This document shows positions 53,101 to 60,293 of a stretch of 64,000 nt of DNA, in pieces; the first letter of the stretch is position 1; each line of letters begins with the position of its first letter. This stretch comes from Angelakisella sp. (GTDB lineage Bacteria; Bacillota; Clostridia; Oscillospirales; Ruminococcaceae). A model generated the notes under the pieces. The model saw only the letters and a program-made list of their open reading frames with translations. It was not told the DNA's origin and searched no databases. Where the stretch lies: assembly GCA_020024555.1 (NCBI GenBank), contig JAHHTQ010000002.1, forward strand, positions 1-64,000. The letters run 5' to 3'. A program made the translations under genes and the position numbers.

Positions 53101-56100
53101 ACATCATCTGTTGACGTTGGTTCCATTGGCTCCATATAGTCGATACTTTGATCGGCAAACAGATAGTCCCATTGCAAATCTGTCTTTTCGCCTTCTGTAT
53201 CGTACAATATCATCATACTGCTGGAAACAACTTTCAAATCAACATCATTACCATTTTGATAAATTTTTCGTTTAGGCTTATCCAAACTTACACCTGTATG
53301 GTCTGCAACTACATTCCACTCACCTGTGCTTGATTTTGGCAACCATTTTACATATTTATCATCAATCGAAGCGTTGTATATGATAAGTATATTTTTCCAT
53401 TTATCGCCGTTTGCATTATTTTTTAAGTGTTGAAGAAGTATTGTATCATCACCGTTATTCAGTGTATAAACATCTTGATGGGTATGTATTTGCTCTTTTG
53501 ATGTCAGTCTAAACGCAGGGTGTTCTTTTCTTAAATGAATCAGACCGCTGTAATAATCAAAAACTTCTTTAAATTCTGCCTTATCAGCCCAATCTATGTC
53601 ATTTGTTTCATCATCACTCTTGTAACTGTTGTGATCCCCTTGCTTTGTTCTCAGTATCTCTGAACCACCTTGGAAAAACGGTATACCCTGTGATGTAAGT
53701 ACCATACCGTTAGCGAGGATACTTTTCTTAACTTTCCAGTCAGTTAAAGCATCATCAGGTATATTTTTCCTAAATTCACCGTTATTTACACCTGTCTCAC
53801 TCTTTTCTATTTGGTCCCATATAGCGTAATTATCGTGTGCCTCTACATAGTTTATAATTAATTCCGGGTCATCTACTGTTCCGTTTACCGAACCTTTTAG
53901 TCCCTCTTGCGCTTTGCCGGAATTTTCTTTATTTGTCGCGCCGTTAATAAAGCCATTGCCCGGAGAGTTATTTCCTCTCAGCCCATCTCGGTATGTGTCG
54001 TTAAACGCCGAAATTCCTTTGTTCTTGGTAGTTTGATTTTCCCATGACAACGGAGTGTCAGCCGCTTTCCATGGCTCGCCGTAAACAATAATTGATTGAT
54101 CTATTTTTTGTACGGCATTTTTTATGTCATTCATAGTTGTTTTATCTATTAATGCCATTAAATCAAAACGCAAACCGTCAACCTTATAGTCATTTACCCA
54201 ATGGACATTTGAGTCGACAATAAATTTGCGAACCATAGGTCTTTCTGTTGCAACTTCATTGCCGCAGCCAGAACCATTTGACTTTCTGCCGTCTTCCCAT
54301 GTTCTAAAATAGTATCCGGGAACAATGTTATTCATATTGTCGGTAGATGCCATATGGTTATATACTTGGTCAAGAACTACCCTTATACCGTTATTGTGCA
54401 GACCTTGAACCATTTGTCTGAATTCCAATATTCTGGTCTTTGGGTCATTTGGATTTGTTGAGTAGCTTCCTTCGGGGACATTGTAGTTTTTAGGGTCATA
54501 TCCCCAGTTTCTGTTAGGTTCGCCATTTGGCTTTCTGCCATCGAATGATAGGTCGCCGTCTTCATCAATAGATGCAATATCGTATGTTGGCAATAGGTGA
54601 ACGTGTGTGACGCCAAGTTCTTTTAAATGGTCTATACCGGTCTTTACAGTTTGACCTTTTGCGTCTGTATATGTTGTGCCTTCCTGAACAATTCCCAAAT
54701 ATTTACCCGCATAATCTTTATTGCCACCCCAATTTTCATCAATGGTAAAATCACGGACGTGCATTTCATAAATTATTGAATCCTCAGGATTAATAGGGTC
54801 AAGTTTCTTGATTGATTTCCAACCATTAGGCATAGTATCAGAATCATTTAAATCAAGTAAAAATCCTTTATCGCCATTTAGCCCCACAGCATTTGCATAA
54901 GGGTCAAGCGCATAAGTTATTACATCTGTTTTGTTGTCTGAAATATCTCTTGATTTAAAATACAATCTATACATATAGTACTTATTATAGTTTGTATTTT
55001 TATCTATTGATATAAAATGAGTTCCGCTGTTTAAATCAAAATTCATCTGATAATAATCGGTTGGCTCATCATCTTTTTGGGTAAAATCATCATATACAAG
55101 AACTTCGACCTTGTGCGCAGTGGGCGCCCACAGTCTCAGATTAATGTTATTTTCCGTATAGGTTACACCCATATCATTACCATTGTAATAATAATCGTCA
55201 AGTACGTATCTCAACAATACTTTTGTCTTTAATTTAAACGTATTATCGGCGCTTACTTCTACTAAGCTTGTAGGATTAAATTTATCTTTTATTGCCGATG
55301 TGTCAAATTCAACCTTTGTACCGTCTCCAATAACTTTTGCAGTTATTCCTTCTTGCTCCACATCATCAATATACAGTTTGAAATTAATCTTATCTGATAC
55401 AGGTTTTTGTGAAAGATAAGCTGTAATTTTAGTTTTGCTGTCCATAATAGCATTTGTAATTTTTGGCGCTGATGCTTTTGTTGCATCTTTTAATGATGTG
55501 TATATATTTGCATCATCTTTAACTATATAAACATTGTTGACATTTGCAGGTATTGTATATTGCGGTGTTTCTTCTTCCCAATTACCTTTTTTTACAATTA
55601 CCTTATCTTTTGTTAAATACGCTGCTTTTCCCAAATCTGTATCTTCTGAAAATTCAACTTGTTCATCTGCCTTTACATCATTTCCAAAATTCCAAAAACT
55701 CCAATCATTATAAGAGCCATCTTGTTTGAAGAAGTGGGCAAAAACTCCCTGTTGCTCTTTTGTGGAGGCAGTTATTGTTTTTGTGGATACGTTTTTTCCG
55801 TCAACATACTGAACAGTTATCCGTGTGCCGTCTTTGACAGTATTATCGATACTTAACATTCCGTTTGATATATTTGCGCCTTGTATTTCCGGTTTTATGC
55901 TTAATATTGCGCCATCTAATATTTCCAAGTTTGCAAATTCATCGGTTTTTGCTACCACAAGTTCAACAGGACGGTTCAAAGTTACAATGTTGCTTGATGC
56001 TTTGATAGATACATTGGGGACAGGTTTTGGCTTTTTCTCCCATTTGAACTTCGAGTTTGGTGAATTGCCATATCCGCTTTCATTTATCCATTCCCATTTA

Positions 56101-57458
56101 TTAGGGTCATTTTTGAATGATTCTTCTTTTAATAAAACATATTTATACTCATATTCTCCAGATGGCAAGTCCTCCATATCAATTTCTGCCATCATTTTCC
56201 ACACATTATCATGTGGGTCATTAATCCAAGTCAGTTTATGGTTTTCGTTAATTTTCCAGCCATTAATATCACTCATAAAATAGGCTGCCGCATATCCGTC
56301 TGCTTTTACTATAACTTTTATTTTGTTGTTATCAGGGTCAGGATACAATGCTGTATATCTCTGGGAATTTACATAATTGTAATGATTATTATTAACCTTC
56401 CAACCCAAAACAAACGGACTTAATGAATCAACATTAAACATAAATCCATTTTGGATTTTATTAACCACAGGATACTCCACTGTGTTATCAGGTTTAATGT
56501 GCATTAACACCAAATCGTATGAGGAGTCTGCTCCTTTTGGATATGGTAAAAATACAGTAATATTACCATTTACAATATCAACTTTTCTATTGCTTTTTTT
56601 GTCTACCAAAGATAATTCAAAATACTCGCTGTTTGTTTTTATAATATCTTTCTTATATGACTCTGTTATATCTTCAATATGTTTATCTATATTGATTTTA
56701 TCGGCAGAACTTATTTTATCATAAATTACAAACGAAGTATCGTTTATTGATGAAGTAAGTTCTACATCTTTCGACATTGCTACCGAAATACCTGTCGTAT
56801 CAATAACATCATTTAACGGTATAGTATGAGCCGGAGACAGTACGTTAATTTTACCGTTTATCAAGGTAGGTTCATACTTTTCACTTTCCTGTGCCATATT
56901 CAGTACTATACTGTTTTCTTCATATACGATTTTTAAAAGAGATATAAATTCCAGTTTGTCTTCTTCACTTAGAAAATCATCTGACAAAATAGAATTTTTG
57001 TCAATTTTAAGGTTTTCTGTGGAGATGTCATACATATACATATCGTTTGCTTTTACAGTAATAGGTTTTTTGTTTACTGTAAAAGTTTCAGACGAAGTCA
57101 ATTCGCCAAAAATTTCATCACTTGCTCTTGTAGCTGTAATAGTTACAGTACCTGATTTCAATATAGTGGCTACTGCGCCGTCTATACTGATAACTGATGG
57201 GTCGGAACTTGTATAAGTAACCTGTCCCTTAATACCTTTTGTCTCTAACTCAAACGATTCATCACCATAGACTTTATCACCTATTTTCACAAGTTTAAAA
57301 TCTTTTGACGGTACTGTTATGTTGCTGCTGCCAATATGTGGCGGTTCGATGTTGCTTGTACCTAATTGTAAATAGGCAAAAGTCGGTGTAGTTGTCATCT
57401 GTATAATTAAAAACAATGACAATGAGAACGATAATAATTTTATAAAGTTTTTGTGCAT
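50139..57458 (-). CDS. Giant surface amylopullulanase with two GH13 catalytic domains
   Basis: 2439 residues. In order: signal peptide (1-28); Big_2-like Ig domain (~45-115); unassigned region; starch-binding E-set-like domain (~365-480); pullulanase-associated PUD/CBM41-like domain (~570-660); CBM48-like domain (~755-860). Then a type I pullulanase (N-W-G-Y-D-P at 984, nucleophile Asp1099, acid Glu1128, Asp1209), a second N-domain and an alpha-amylase/neopullulanase (Asp1794, Glu1850, Asp1935 in S-T-H-D). It ends with an Fn3-like domain, a Pro-Glu-Ser-Lys repeat (~2236-2320) and a C-terminal membrane helix (~2403-2423) with a basic tail. It should cut alpha-1,6 and alpha-1,4 links of starch or glycogen at the cell surface. 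The ATG is 12 bp after AGGAGG; a TTG three codons earlier is only 3 bp away. Confidence 0.93.
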   Translation of the reverse strand: MHKNFIKLLSFSLSLFLIIQMTTTPTFAYLQLGTSNIEPPHIGSSNITVPSKDFKLVKIGDKVYGDESFELETKGIKGQVTYTSSDPSVISIDGAVATILKSGTVTITATRASDEIFGELTSSETFTVNKKPITVKANDMYMYDISTENLKIDKNSILSDDFLSEEDKLEFISLLKIVYEENSIVLNMAQESEKYEPTLINGKINVLSPAHTIPLNDVIDTTGISVAMSKDVELTSSINDTSFVIYDKISSADKINIDKHIEDITESYKKDIIKTNSEYFELSLVDKKSNRKVDIVNGNITVFLPYPKGADSSYDLVLMHIKPDNTVEYPVVNKIQNGFMFNVDSLSPFVLGWKVNNNHYNYVNSQRYTALYPDPDNNKIKVIVKADGYAAAYFMSDINGWKINENHKLTWINDPHDNVWKMMAEIDMEDLPSGEYEYKYVLLKEESFKNDPNKWEWINESGYGNSPNSKFKWEKKPKPVPNVSIKASSNIVTLNRPVELVVAKTDEFANLEILDGAILSIKPEIQGANISNGMLSIDNTVKDGTRITVQYVDGKNVSTKTITASTKEQQGVFAHFFKQDGSYNDWSFWNFGNDVKADEQVEFSEDTDLGKAAYLTKDKVIVKKGNWEEETPQYTIPANVNNVYIVKDDANIYTSLKDATKASAPKITNAIMDSKTKITAYLSQKPVSDKINFKLYIDDVEQEGITAKVIGDGTKVEFDTSAIKDKFNPTSLVEVSADNTFKLKTKVLLRYVLDDYYYNGNDMGVTYTENNINLRLWAPTAHKVEVLVYDDFTQKDDEPTDYYQMNFDLNSGTHFISIDKNTNYNKYYMYRLYFKSRDISDNKTDVITYALDPYANAVGLNGDKGFLLDLNDSDTMPNGWKSIKKLDPINPEDSIIYEMHVRDFTIDENWGGNKDYAGKYLGIVQEGTTYTDAKGQTVKTGIDHLKELGVTHVHLLPTYDIASIDEDGDLSFDGRKPNGEPNRNWGYDPKNYNVPEGSYSTNPNDPKTRILEFRQMVQGLHNNGIRVVLDQVYNHMASTDNMNNIVPGYYFRTWEDGRKSNGSGCGNEVATERPMVRKFIVDSNVHWVNDYKVDGLRFDLMALIDKTTMNDIKNAVQKIDQSIIVYGEPWKAADTPLSWENQTTKNKGISAFNDTYRDGLRGNNSPGNGFINGATNKENSGKAQEGLKGSVNGTVDDPELIINYVEAHDNYAIWDQIEKSETGVNNGEFRKNIPDDALTDWKVKKSILANGMVLTSQGIPFFQGGSEILRTKQGDHNSYKSDDETNDIDWADKAEFKEVFDYYSGLIHLRKEHPAFRLTSKEQIHTHQDVYTLNNGDDTILLQHLKNNANGDKWKNILIIYNASIDDKYVKWLPKSSTGEWNVVADHTGVSLDKPKRKIYQNGNDVDLKVVSSSMMILYDTEGEKTDLQWDYLFADQSIDYMEPMEPTSTDDVKVRFRAKAGEVTEAYVHYYDADTKKADKIKMNKIEDTKFYELKGFDSSKIEFWEGTIKAGASTKYYNFEVKNTKAQPEMVAWISGGAGNNNKGVTSQPPKFNPNDANSGIDYGFSIVPDLQTPKWSKESVFYQIMVDRFRDGDSTNNRVSKDISQFGNPSEIGEWNGEIFNGEESDKIWNNQFFGGDLVGVNEAIPYLKDVLGVNAIYLMPIFQSGSDHKYDADSYEYVDKNFGGNKALVDLSAELDKNGMNLILDGVFNHTSTEGEMFEKYKESYYFYEKGKYVDGGGNPIDFYPWHGFTNLAKLNYKNAELKNYIYAGENAIAKRYLKEPYNIDGWRLDAAEDVNTEPRDYKSNPKLDINTKQTDDEQKAENLKIWQEFRSEVRSVKDDAYILGEFWGNDNQWYYGKAWDSKMNYGGFMMPFIENRSSNNWLGNQSLDNKVNKNGQLMSVADIGIFSRNYFKSFPYQTILNSTNSISTHDKQRFLNWDYTGAGNDAMMEIAATLQLTYPGIPMLYYGDEIGMVGKKSGADPYNRATFNWNTDTWNKEMLKDYRTLIATRKQNIDAFVYGAFEEIKSHRDNQYIAYARYGNNNKSITVLNNSNKNSTKSITLDRLERYGFKDGDILEDVMTGDTVTVTDGKVILVSKDMSGSVYVLKDRVPQFKDLSSIQLNDYKDPRTKVDEVKDVRYTLKDEFINITWGKVNQVGVKEIQVRLYNGDKVIAESKVNTSVNEVSMKLPQNTPTDFTVFVRTIADRTISDELETGHVIDDIYADSNYVKVVEGGAVKPEPESKPEPESKPESKPEPESKPEPESKPEPESKPEPESKPEPESKPEPESKPEPEPESKPEPESKPEPESKPEPEPEKPNYKPQSDTKPETAKIPVQKPESKPTIDDKPKLETVDGNKDKTEGDTESKPQVIEKSKDDSAKADKAKSDTMTKTETTDNTTETVIILLTAIAILAGGTGAAIKFGLWKKILTIFVKNK
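50515..50740 (-). repeat. 18-bp coding minisatellite (K-P-E-P-E-S repeats)
   Basis: About 13 tandem copies of an 18-bp unit encode K-P-E-P-E-S. One short unit (K-P-E-S) and units lengthened to K-P-E-P-E-P-E-S show past slippage or unequal exchange. The stretch spans the cell wall between the enzyme domains and the membrane anchor. The count probably varies between strains. Confidence 0.9.
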
Positions 57459-57525
57459 TAAATACAATTTCCTCCTAAATGTAAAATTTTAATATTTAAC
57501 ATTTATCAATCCTAATTTAGAGATT

Positions 57526-57553
57526 ATCATAATTTAATAAAAAAAGCAATCAA
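57526..57553 (-). promoter_or_regulatory. Probable amylopullulanase promoter
   Basis: On the minus strand TTGATT is followed 16 bp later by TATGAT, about 70 bp before the start codon. Confidence 0.5.
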
Positions 57554-57730
57554 TTATTCATTAAAAAACATCATAAAATTGATAATATGTTATTATTTTT
57601 GTGTAATATCACAGGAAAATTATATTTGGTAAATTACGGTAAAAACTATTCACTGAATATTTTTAAAACTTAAACAAATATTATAGTTATTTTACTAATT
57701 ACGTATCAATATTATTTTTGCAATGTTAAA

Positions 57731-57955
57731 CTAAATTTTATCAAGTTTGTCATTAAATAATTCTTCCGCAGTACGATATTCTATTAAAAGTTTTGATATT
57801 CGTGGTTCTCCACGTGTACGTCTGTTTAAAATTTCCGTAATTTCAAATAATGTTAATGACAATTCTTTATTTTATAATATATTGTAAAGAGTTTTGACGT
57901 AGGGAATTTCGTTATTCTGCTACTGAGTGTTTTCCTCTCTTGCATTCAATTTCAT
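57731..57955 (-). pseudogene. Short decayed coding sequence with two in-frame stops
   Basis: Reading one frame from ATG 57955 to TAG 57731 (75 codons) gives protein-like sequence broken by TAG after codon 11 and TAA after codon 27. The largest intact part ends L-T-L-F-E-I-T-E-I-L-N-R-R-T-R-G-E-P-R, then R-T-A-E-E-L-F-N-D-K. Codon use resembles the neighbours, but there is no ribosome site. I do not recognise the family. It lies in the ~800-bp gap between the amylopullulanase and tepA, which otherwise shows only the two promoters. Confidence 0.45.
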
Positions 57956-58179
57956 TTTATATTTTACAAAAAATTAATTTTACATTTTTTTCTTTTATTA
58001 TAATTTATATTGTGCTATAATAATCATTGTGTTATTTAAAGATGTATACATAAATCTTTGGTTGCAAATAATAAAGGTAACACGTACAGTTATCAACTAT
58101 CTATTCAAATAACTGTCTTGCATATAAATTTTTCATCATACTCTATAAAAGTGCTTTACAATTCATCAATTGTGTTTTC

Positions 58180-58209
58180 TTGACGAAAAATTAATTAATG
58201 CAATACACT
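58180..58209 (+). promoter_or_regulatory. Probable tepA operon promoter
   Basis: TTGACG, 18 bp, TACACT, about 57 bp before the tepA ATG. Confidence 0.5.
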
Positions 58210-58265
58210 GTCTGTAATTGTGCGATATAGCCATAAAAATATATTGAAAAGGATTTATTGTATAA

Positions 58266-59096
58266 ATGAAAAAAAATAAAGATGAAAACTATATATATGA
58301 TAAAGAAAATGAAATAAAATATAAAATTGCGGAATATAAAAATAATAACACAAATGAAGAAGACGCCGATGACGAAAGTGAAGATACCGAACAAAACGGA
58401 AATTTAGACGAAATATATAAGCAAGGTTCTGTGACAACGGAGGACGGAAAGCACAAAATACACTGTCTTACCATTGTCGGACAAGTAGAAGGACACTATA
58501 TTTTACCGTCACAGAATAAGACAACAAAGTATGAACACGTTATACCTATGCTTGTGGCAATAGAGCAAGATACAAGTATTGAGGGACTGTTGATTATACT
58601 GAATACAGTAGGAGGTGACGTTGAGGCGGGACTTGCCATATCGGAGCTTATAGCAGGAATGAAGACACCGACAGTTTCTCTTGTTTTGGGTGGCGGACAT
58701 TCCATAGGTGTGCCGCTTGCGGTAAGCGCTGACTATTCGTTCATTGTGCCAAGCGCAACAATGACCGTTCACCCCGTAAGAATGAACGGACTAATGCTGG
58801 GTGTGCCACAAACACTGTCTTACTTTGATAAAATGCAAGAGAGAATAACAAACTTTGTCGTTGACAATTCTAATATTTCGGCAGAAAGATTTAAGGAACT
58901 TATGATGACAAGCGGCGAGCTTGTTATGGATATAGGTACTGTGCTTGACGGTGAACTTGCCGTGAAAGAGGGTCTGATTGATGAAATAGGAGGTATTCAC
59001 GAGGCTGTTGAAAAATTATACGGTATGATAGACAGAAGCAAAAAAGAAGAAAAGTCAGACAAAGACGCTCAAATTAACAGAGGTGACAAAGAATGA
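58266..59096 (+). CDS. tepA: TepA/YmfB, ClpP-fold serine protease
   Basis: 276 residues. A charged, low-complexity N terminus of about 60 residues precedes a ClpP/SppA-type domain with I-L-N-T-V-G-G-D-V and the nucleophile Ser146 in G-G-H-S-I-G-V-P. In Bacillus the equivalent gene lies next to ylzJ and spoIIIE; it was linked to protein secretion and degradation of small spore proteins. The same neighbours follow here. AAGGA is spaced from the ATG by about 12 bp. Confidence 0.9.
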   Translation: MKKNKDENYIYDKENEIKYKIAEYKNNNTNEEDADDESEDTEQNGNLDEIYKQGSVTTEDGKHKIHCLTIVGQVEGHYILPSQNKTTKYEHVIPMLVAIEQDTSIEGLLIILNTVGGDVEAGLAISELIAGMKTPTVSLVLGGGHSIGVPLAVSADYSFIVPSATMTVHPVRMNGLMLGVPQTLSYFDKMQERITNFVVDNSNISAERFKELMMTSGELVMDIGTVLDGELAVKEGLIDEIGGIHEAVEKLYGMIDRSKKEEKSDKDAQINRGDKE

Positions 59097-59305
59097 TAAT
59101 GTATTCGATAATACCTCAGGAGGCATTTGACGAAAGTTACTATACAGTACCGCAAACAAGCCGATTTTTCAAATATGAATATGGTTTTTTGGAGGGTGTG
59201 CCACATAACGACAATACTTTTGAAGTGGTAAATATAGTATCTACCGATCCACAGGCATATCTCGATAAAAATAAGCCATTGGGGAAAAAAATAATTTTCA
59301 AATAA
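59093..59305 (+). CDS. ylzJ: YlzJ-like small protein
   Basis: 70 residues starting inside the tepA stop (ATGATAATG); Met3 at 59099 is an alternative start. The sequence Y-S-I-I-P-Q-E-A and a V-S-T-D-P-Q-A-Y-L-D near the end match the YlzJ family, which always follows tepA. Function unknown. Confidence 0.8.
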   Translation: MIMYSIIPQEAFDESYYTVPQTSRFFKYEYGFLEGVPHNDNTFEVVNIVSTDPQAYLDKNKPLGKKIIFK

Positions 59306-59313
59306 TAAAATAT

Positions 59314-59346
59314 GGGTAAGTTTATGGGTTACTTTTAAACTTATCC
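59314..59346 (+). promoter_or_regulatory. Intercistronic hairpin before uppP
   Basis: GGGTAAGTTT pairs with AAACTTATCC (10 bp, one G-U) around a 13-nt loop, with no U-tract. It may be an mRNA processing or attenuation site between ylzJ and uppP. Confidence 0.4.
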
Positions 59347-59370
59347 AAATACATAAAGGAGTTTTTTACA

Positions 59371-60258
59371 ATGTCATATTTAAACAGTATTTTACAAGGA
59401 TTAATACAAGGTTTTACAGAATTTTTGCCTGTTTCGAGTTCCGGACATCTGTCACTGTTTCAGCACTTTACCGGTGTAAGTTCCGAAAGTTCGGTTGTTT
59501 TTTCTATTATGCTACATCTTGCAACTTTGGGCGCTGTTATTATCGCTTTTCACAAAACAGTGTGGAAACTTATTATTGAATTTTTTTCAATGATTGGCGA
59601 CATATTTACATTAAAAATAGGGAAGAAACATATAACAAAATCAAGAAAAATGCTATATATGTTAATGCTGTCCTGTGTTCCACTGCTGTTTATTCTACCT
59701 TTTAAAGATTTTGTTATGAGTATAAGCAGTGATAATTCCATACTTGCTGAGGGTATATTCTTTTTAATAACAACAGGTATACTTTTTGTTGCCGATAAAT
59801 GTATCAAGGGTAACAAAAATTGCGGTGATGTCACTCCGAAAGATTCTATTGTAATAGGTGTTGCGCAGTGTATTGCAACTCTTCCCGGAGTATCCCGCTC
59901 AGGCTCAACAATATCCGCAGGCCTACTTACAGGATTAAAAAGAGAGGCGGCTGTTGCGTATTCATTTATTTTGGGTATGCCTACAATTTTGGCGGCGGCG
60001 CTTCTTGAAATAAAGGATATAGTATCTGGAAATGTAGCAGTGGATATTGAGATGATGCCTGCAATAGTAGGTATGATAGTTGCGCTGATATCAGGAGTTT
60101 GCGCAATTAAACTTGTAAACTATATTGTAAAAACAGATAAATTTAAAATCTTTGCAATATATACGCTGATTTTGGGCACTGTTACAATAGCAACAGTAAT
60201 AATTGAGAATGTTATGGGAATTTCATTTCAAAATATAATTATGTCGCTTTTTGCATAA
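59371..60258 (+). CDS. uppP: Undecaprenyl-diphosphatase UppP (BacA)
   Basis: 295 residues, about eight hydrophobic helices. The two catalytic loops are F-T-E-F-L-P-V-S-S-S-G-H-L and G-V-S-R-S-G-S-T. It recycles C55-PP to C55-P for cell wall synthesis and can confer bacitracin tolerance. It is inserted between ylzJ and spoIIIE, a variation of the Bacillus order. Confidence 0.96.
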   Translation: MSYLNSILQGLIQGFTEFLPVSSSGHLSLFQHFTGVSSESSVVFSIMLHLATLGAVIIAFHKTVWKLIIEFFSMIGDIFTLKIGKKHITKSRKMLYMLMLSCVPLLFILPFKDFVMSISSDNSILAEGIFFLITTGILFVADKCIKGNKNCGDVTPKDSIVIGVAQCIATLPGVSRSGSTISAGLLTGLKREAAVAYSFILGMPTILAAALLEIKDIVSGNVAVDIEMMPAIVGMIVALISGVCAIKLVNYIVKTDKFKIFAIYTLILGTVTIATVIIENVMGISFQNIIMSLFA

Positions 60259-60293
60259 AATATAGGTTATTAATAAAAACTGAGGTGTATTAA

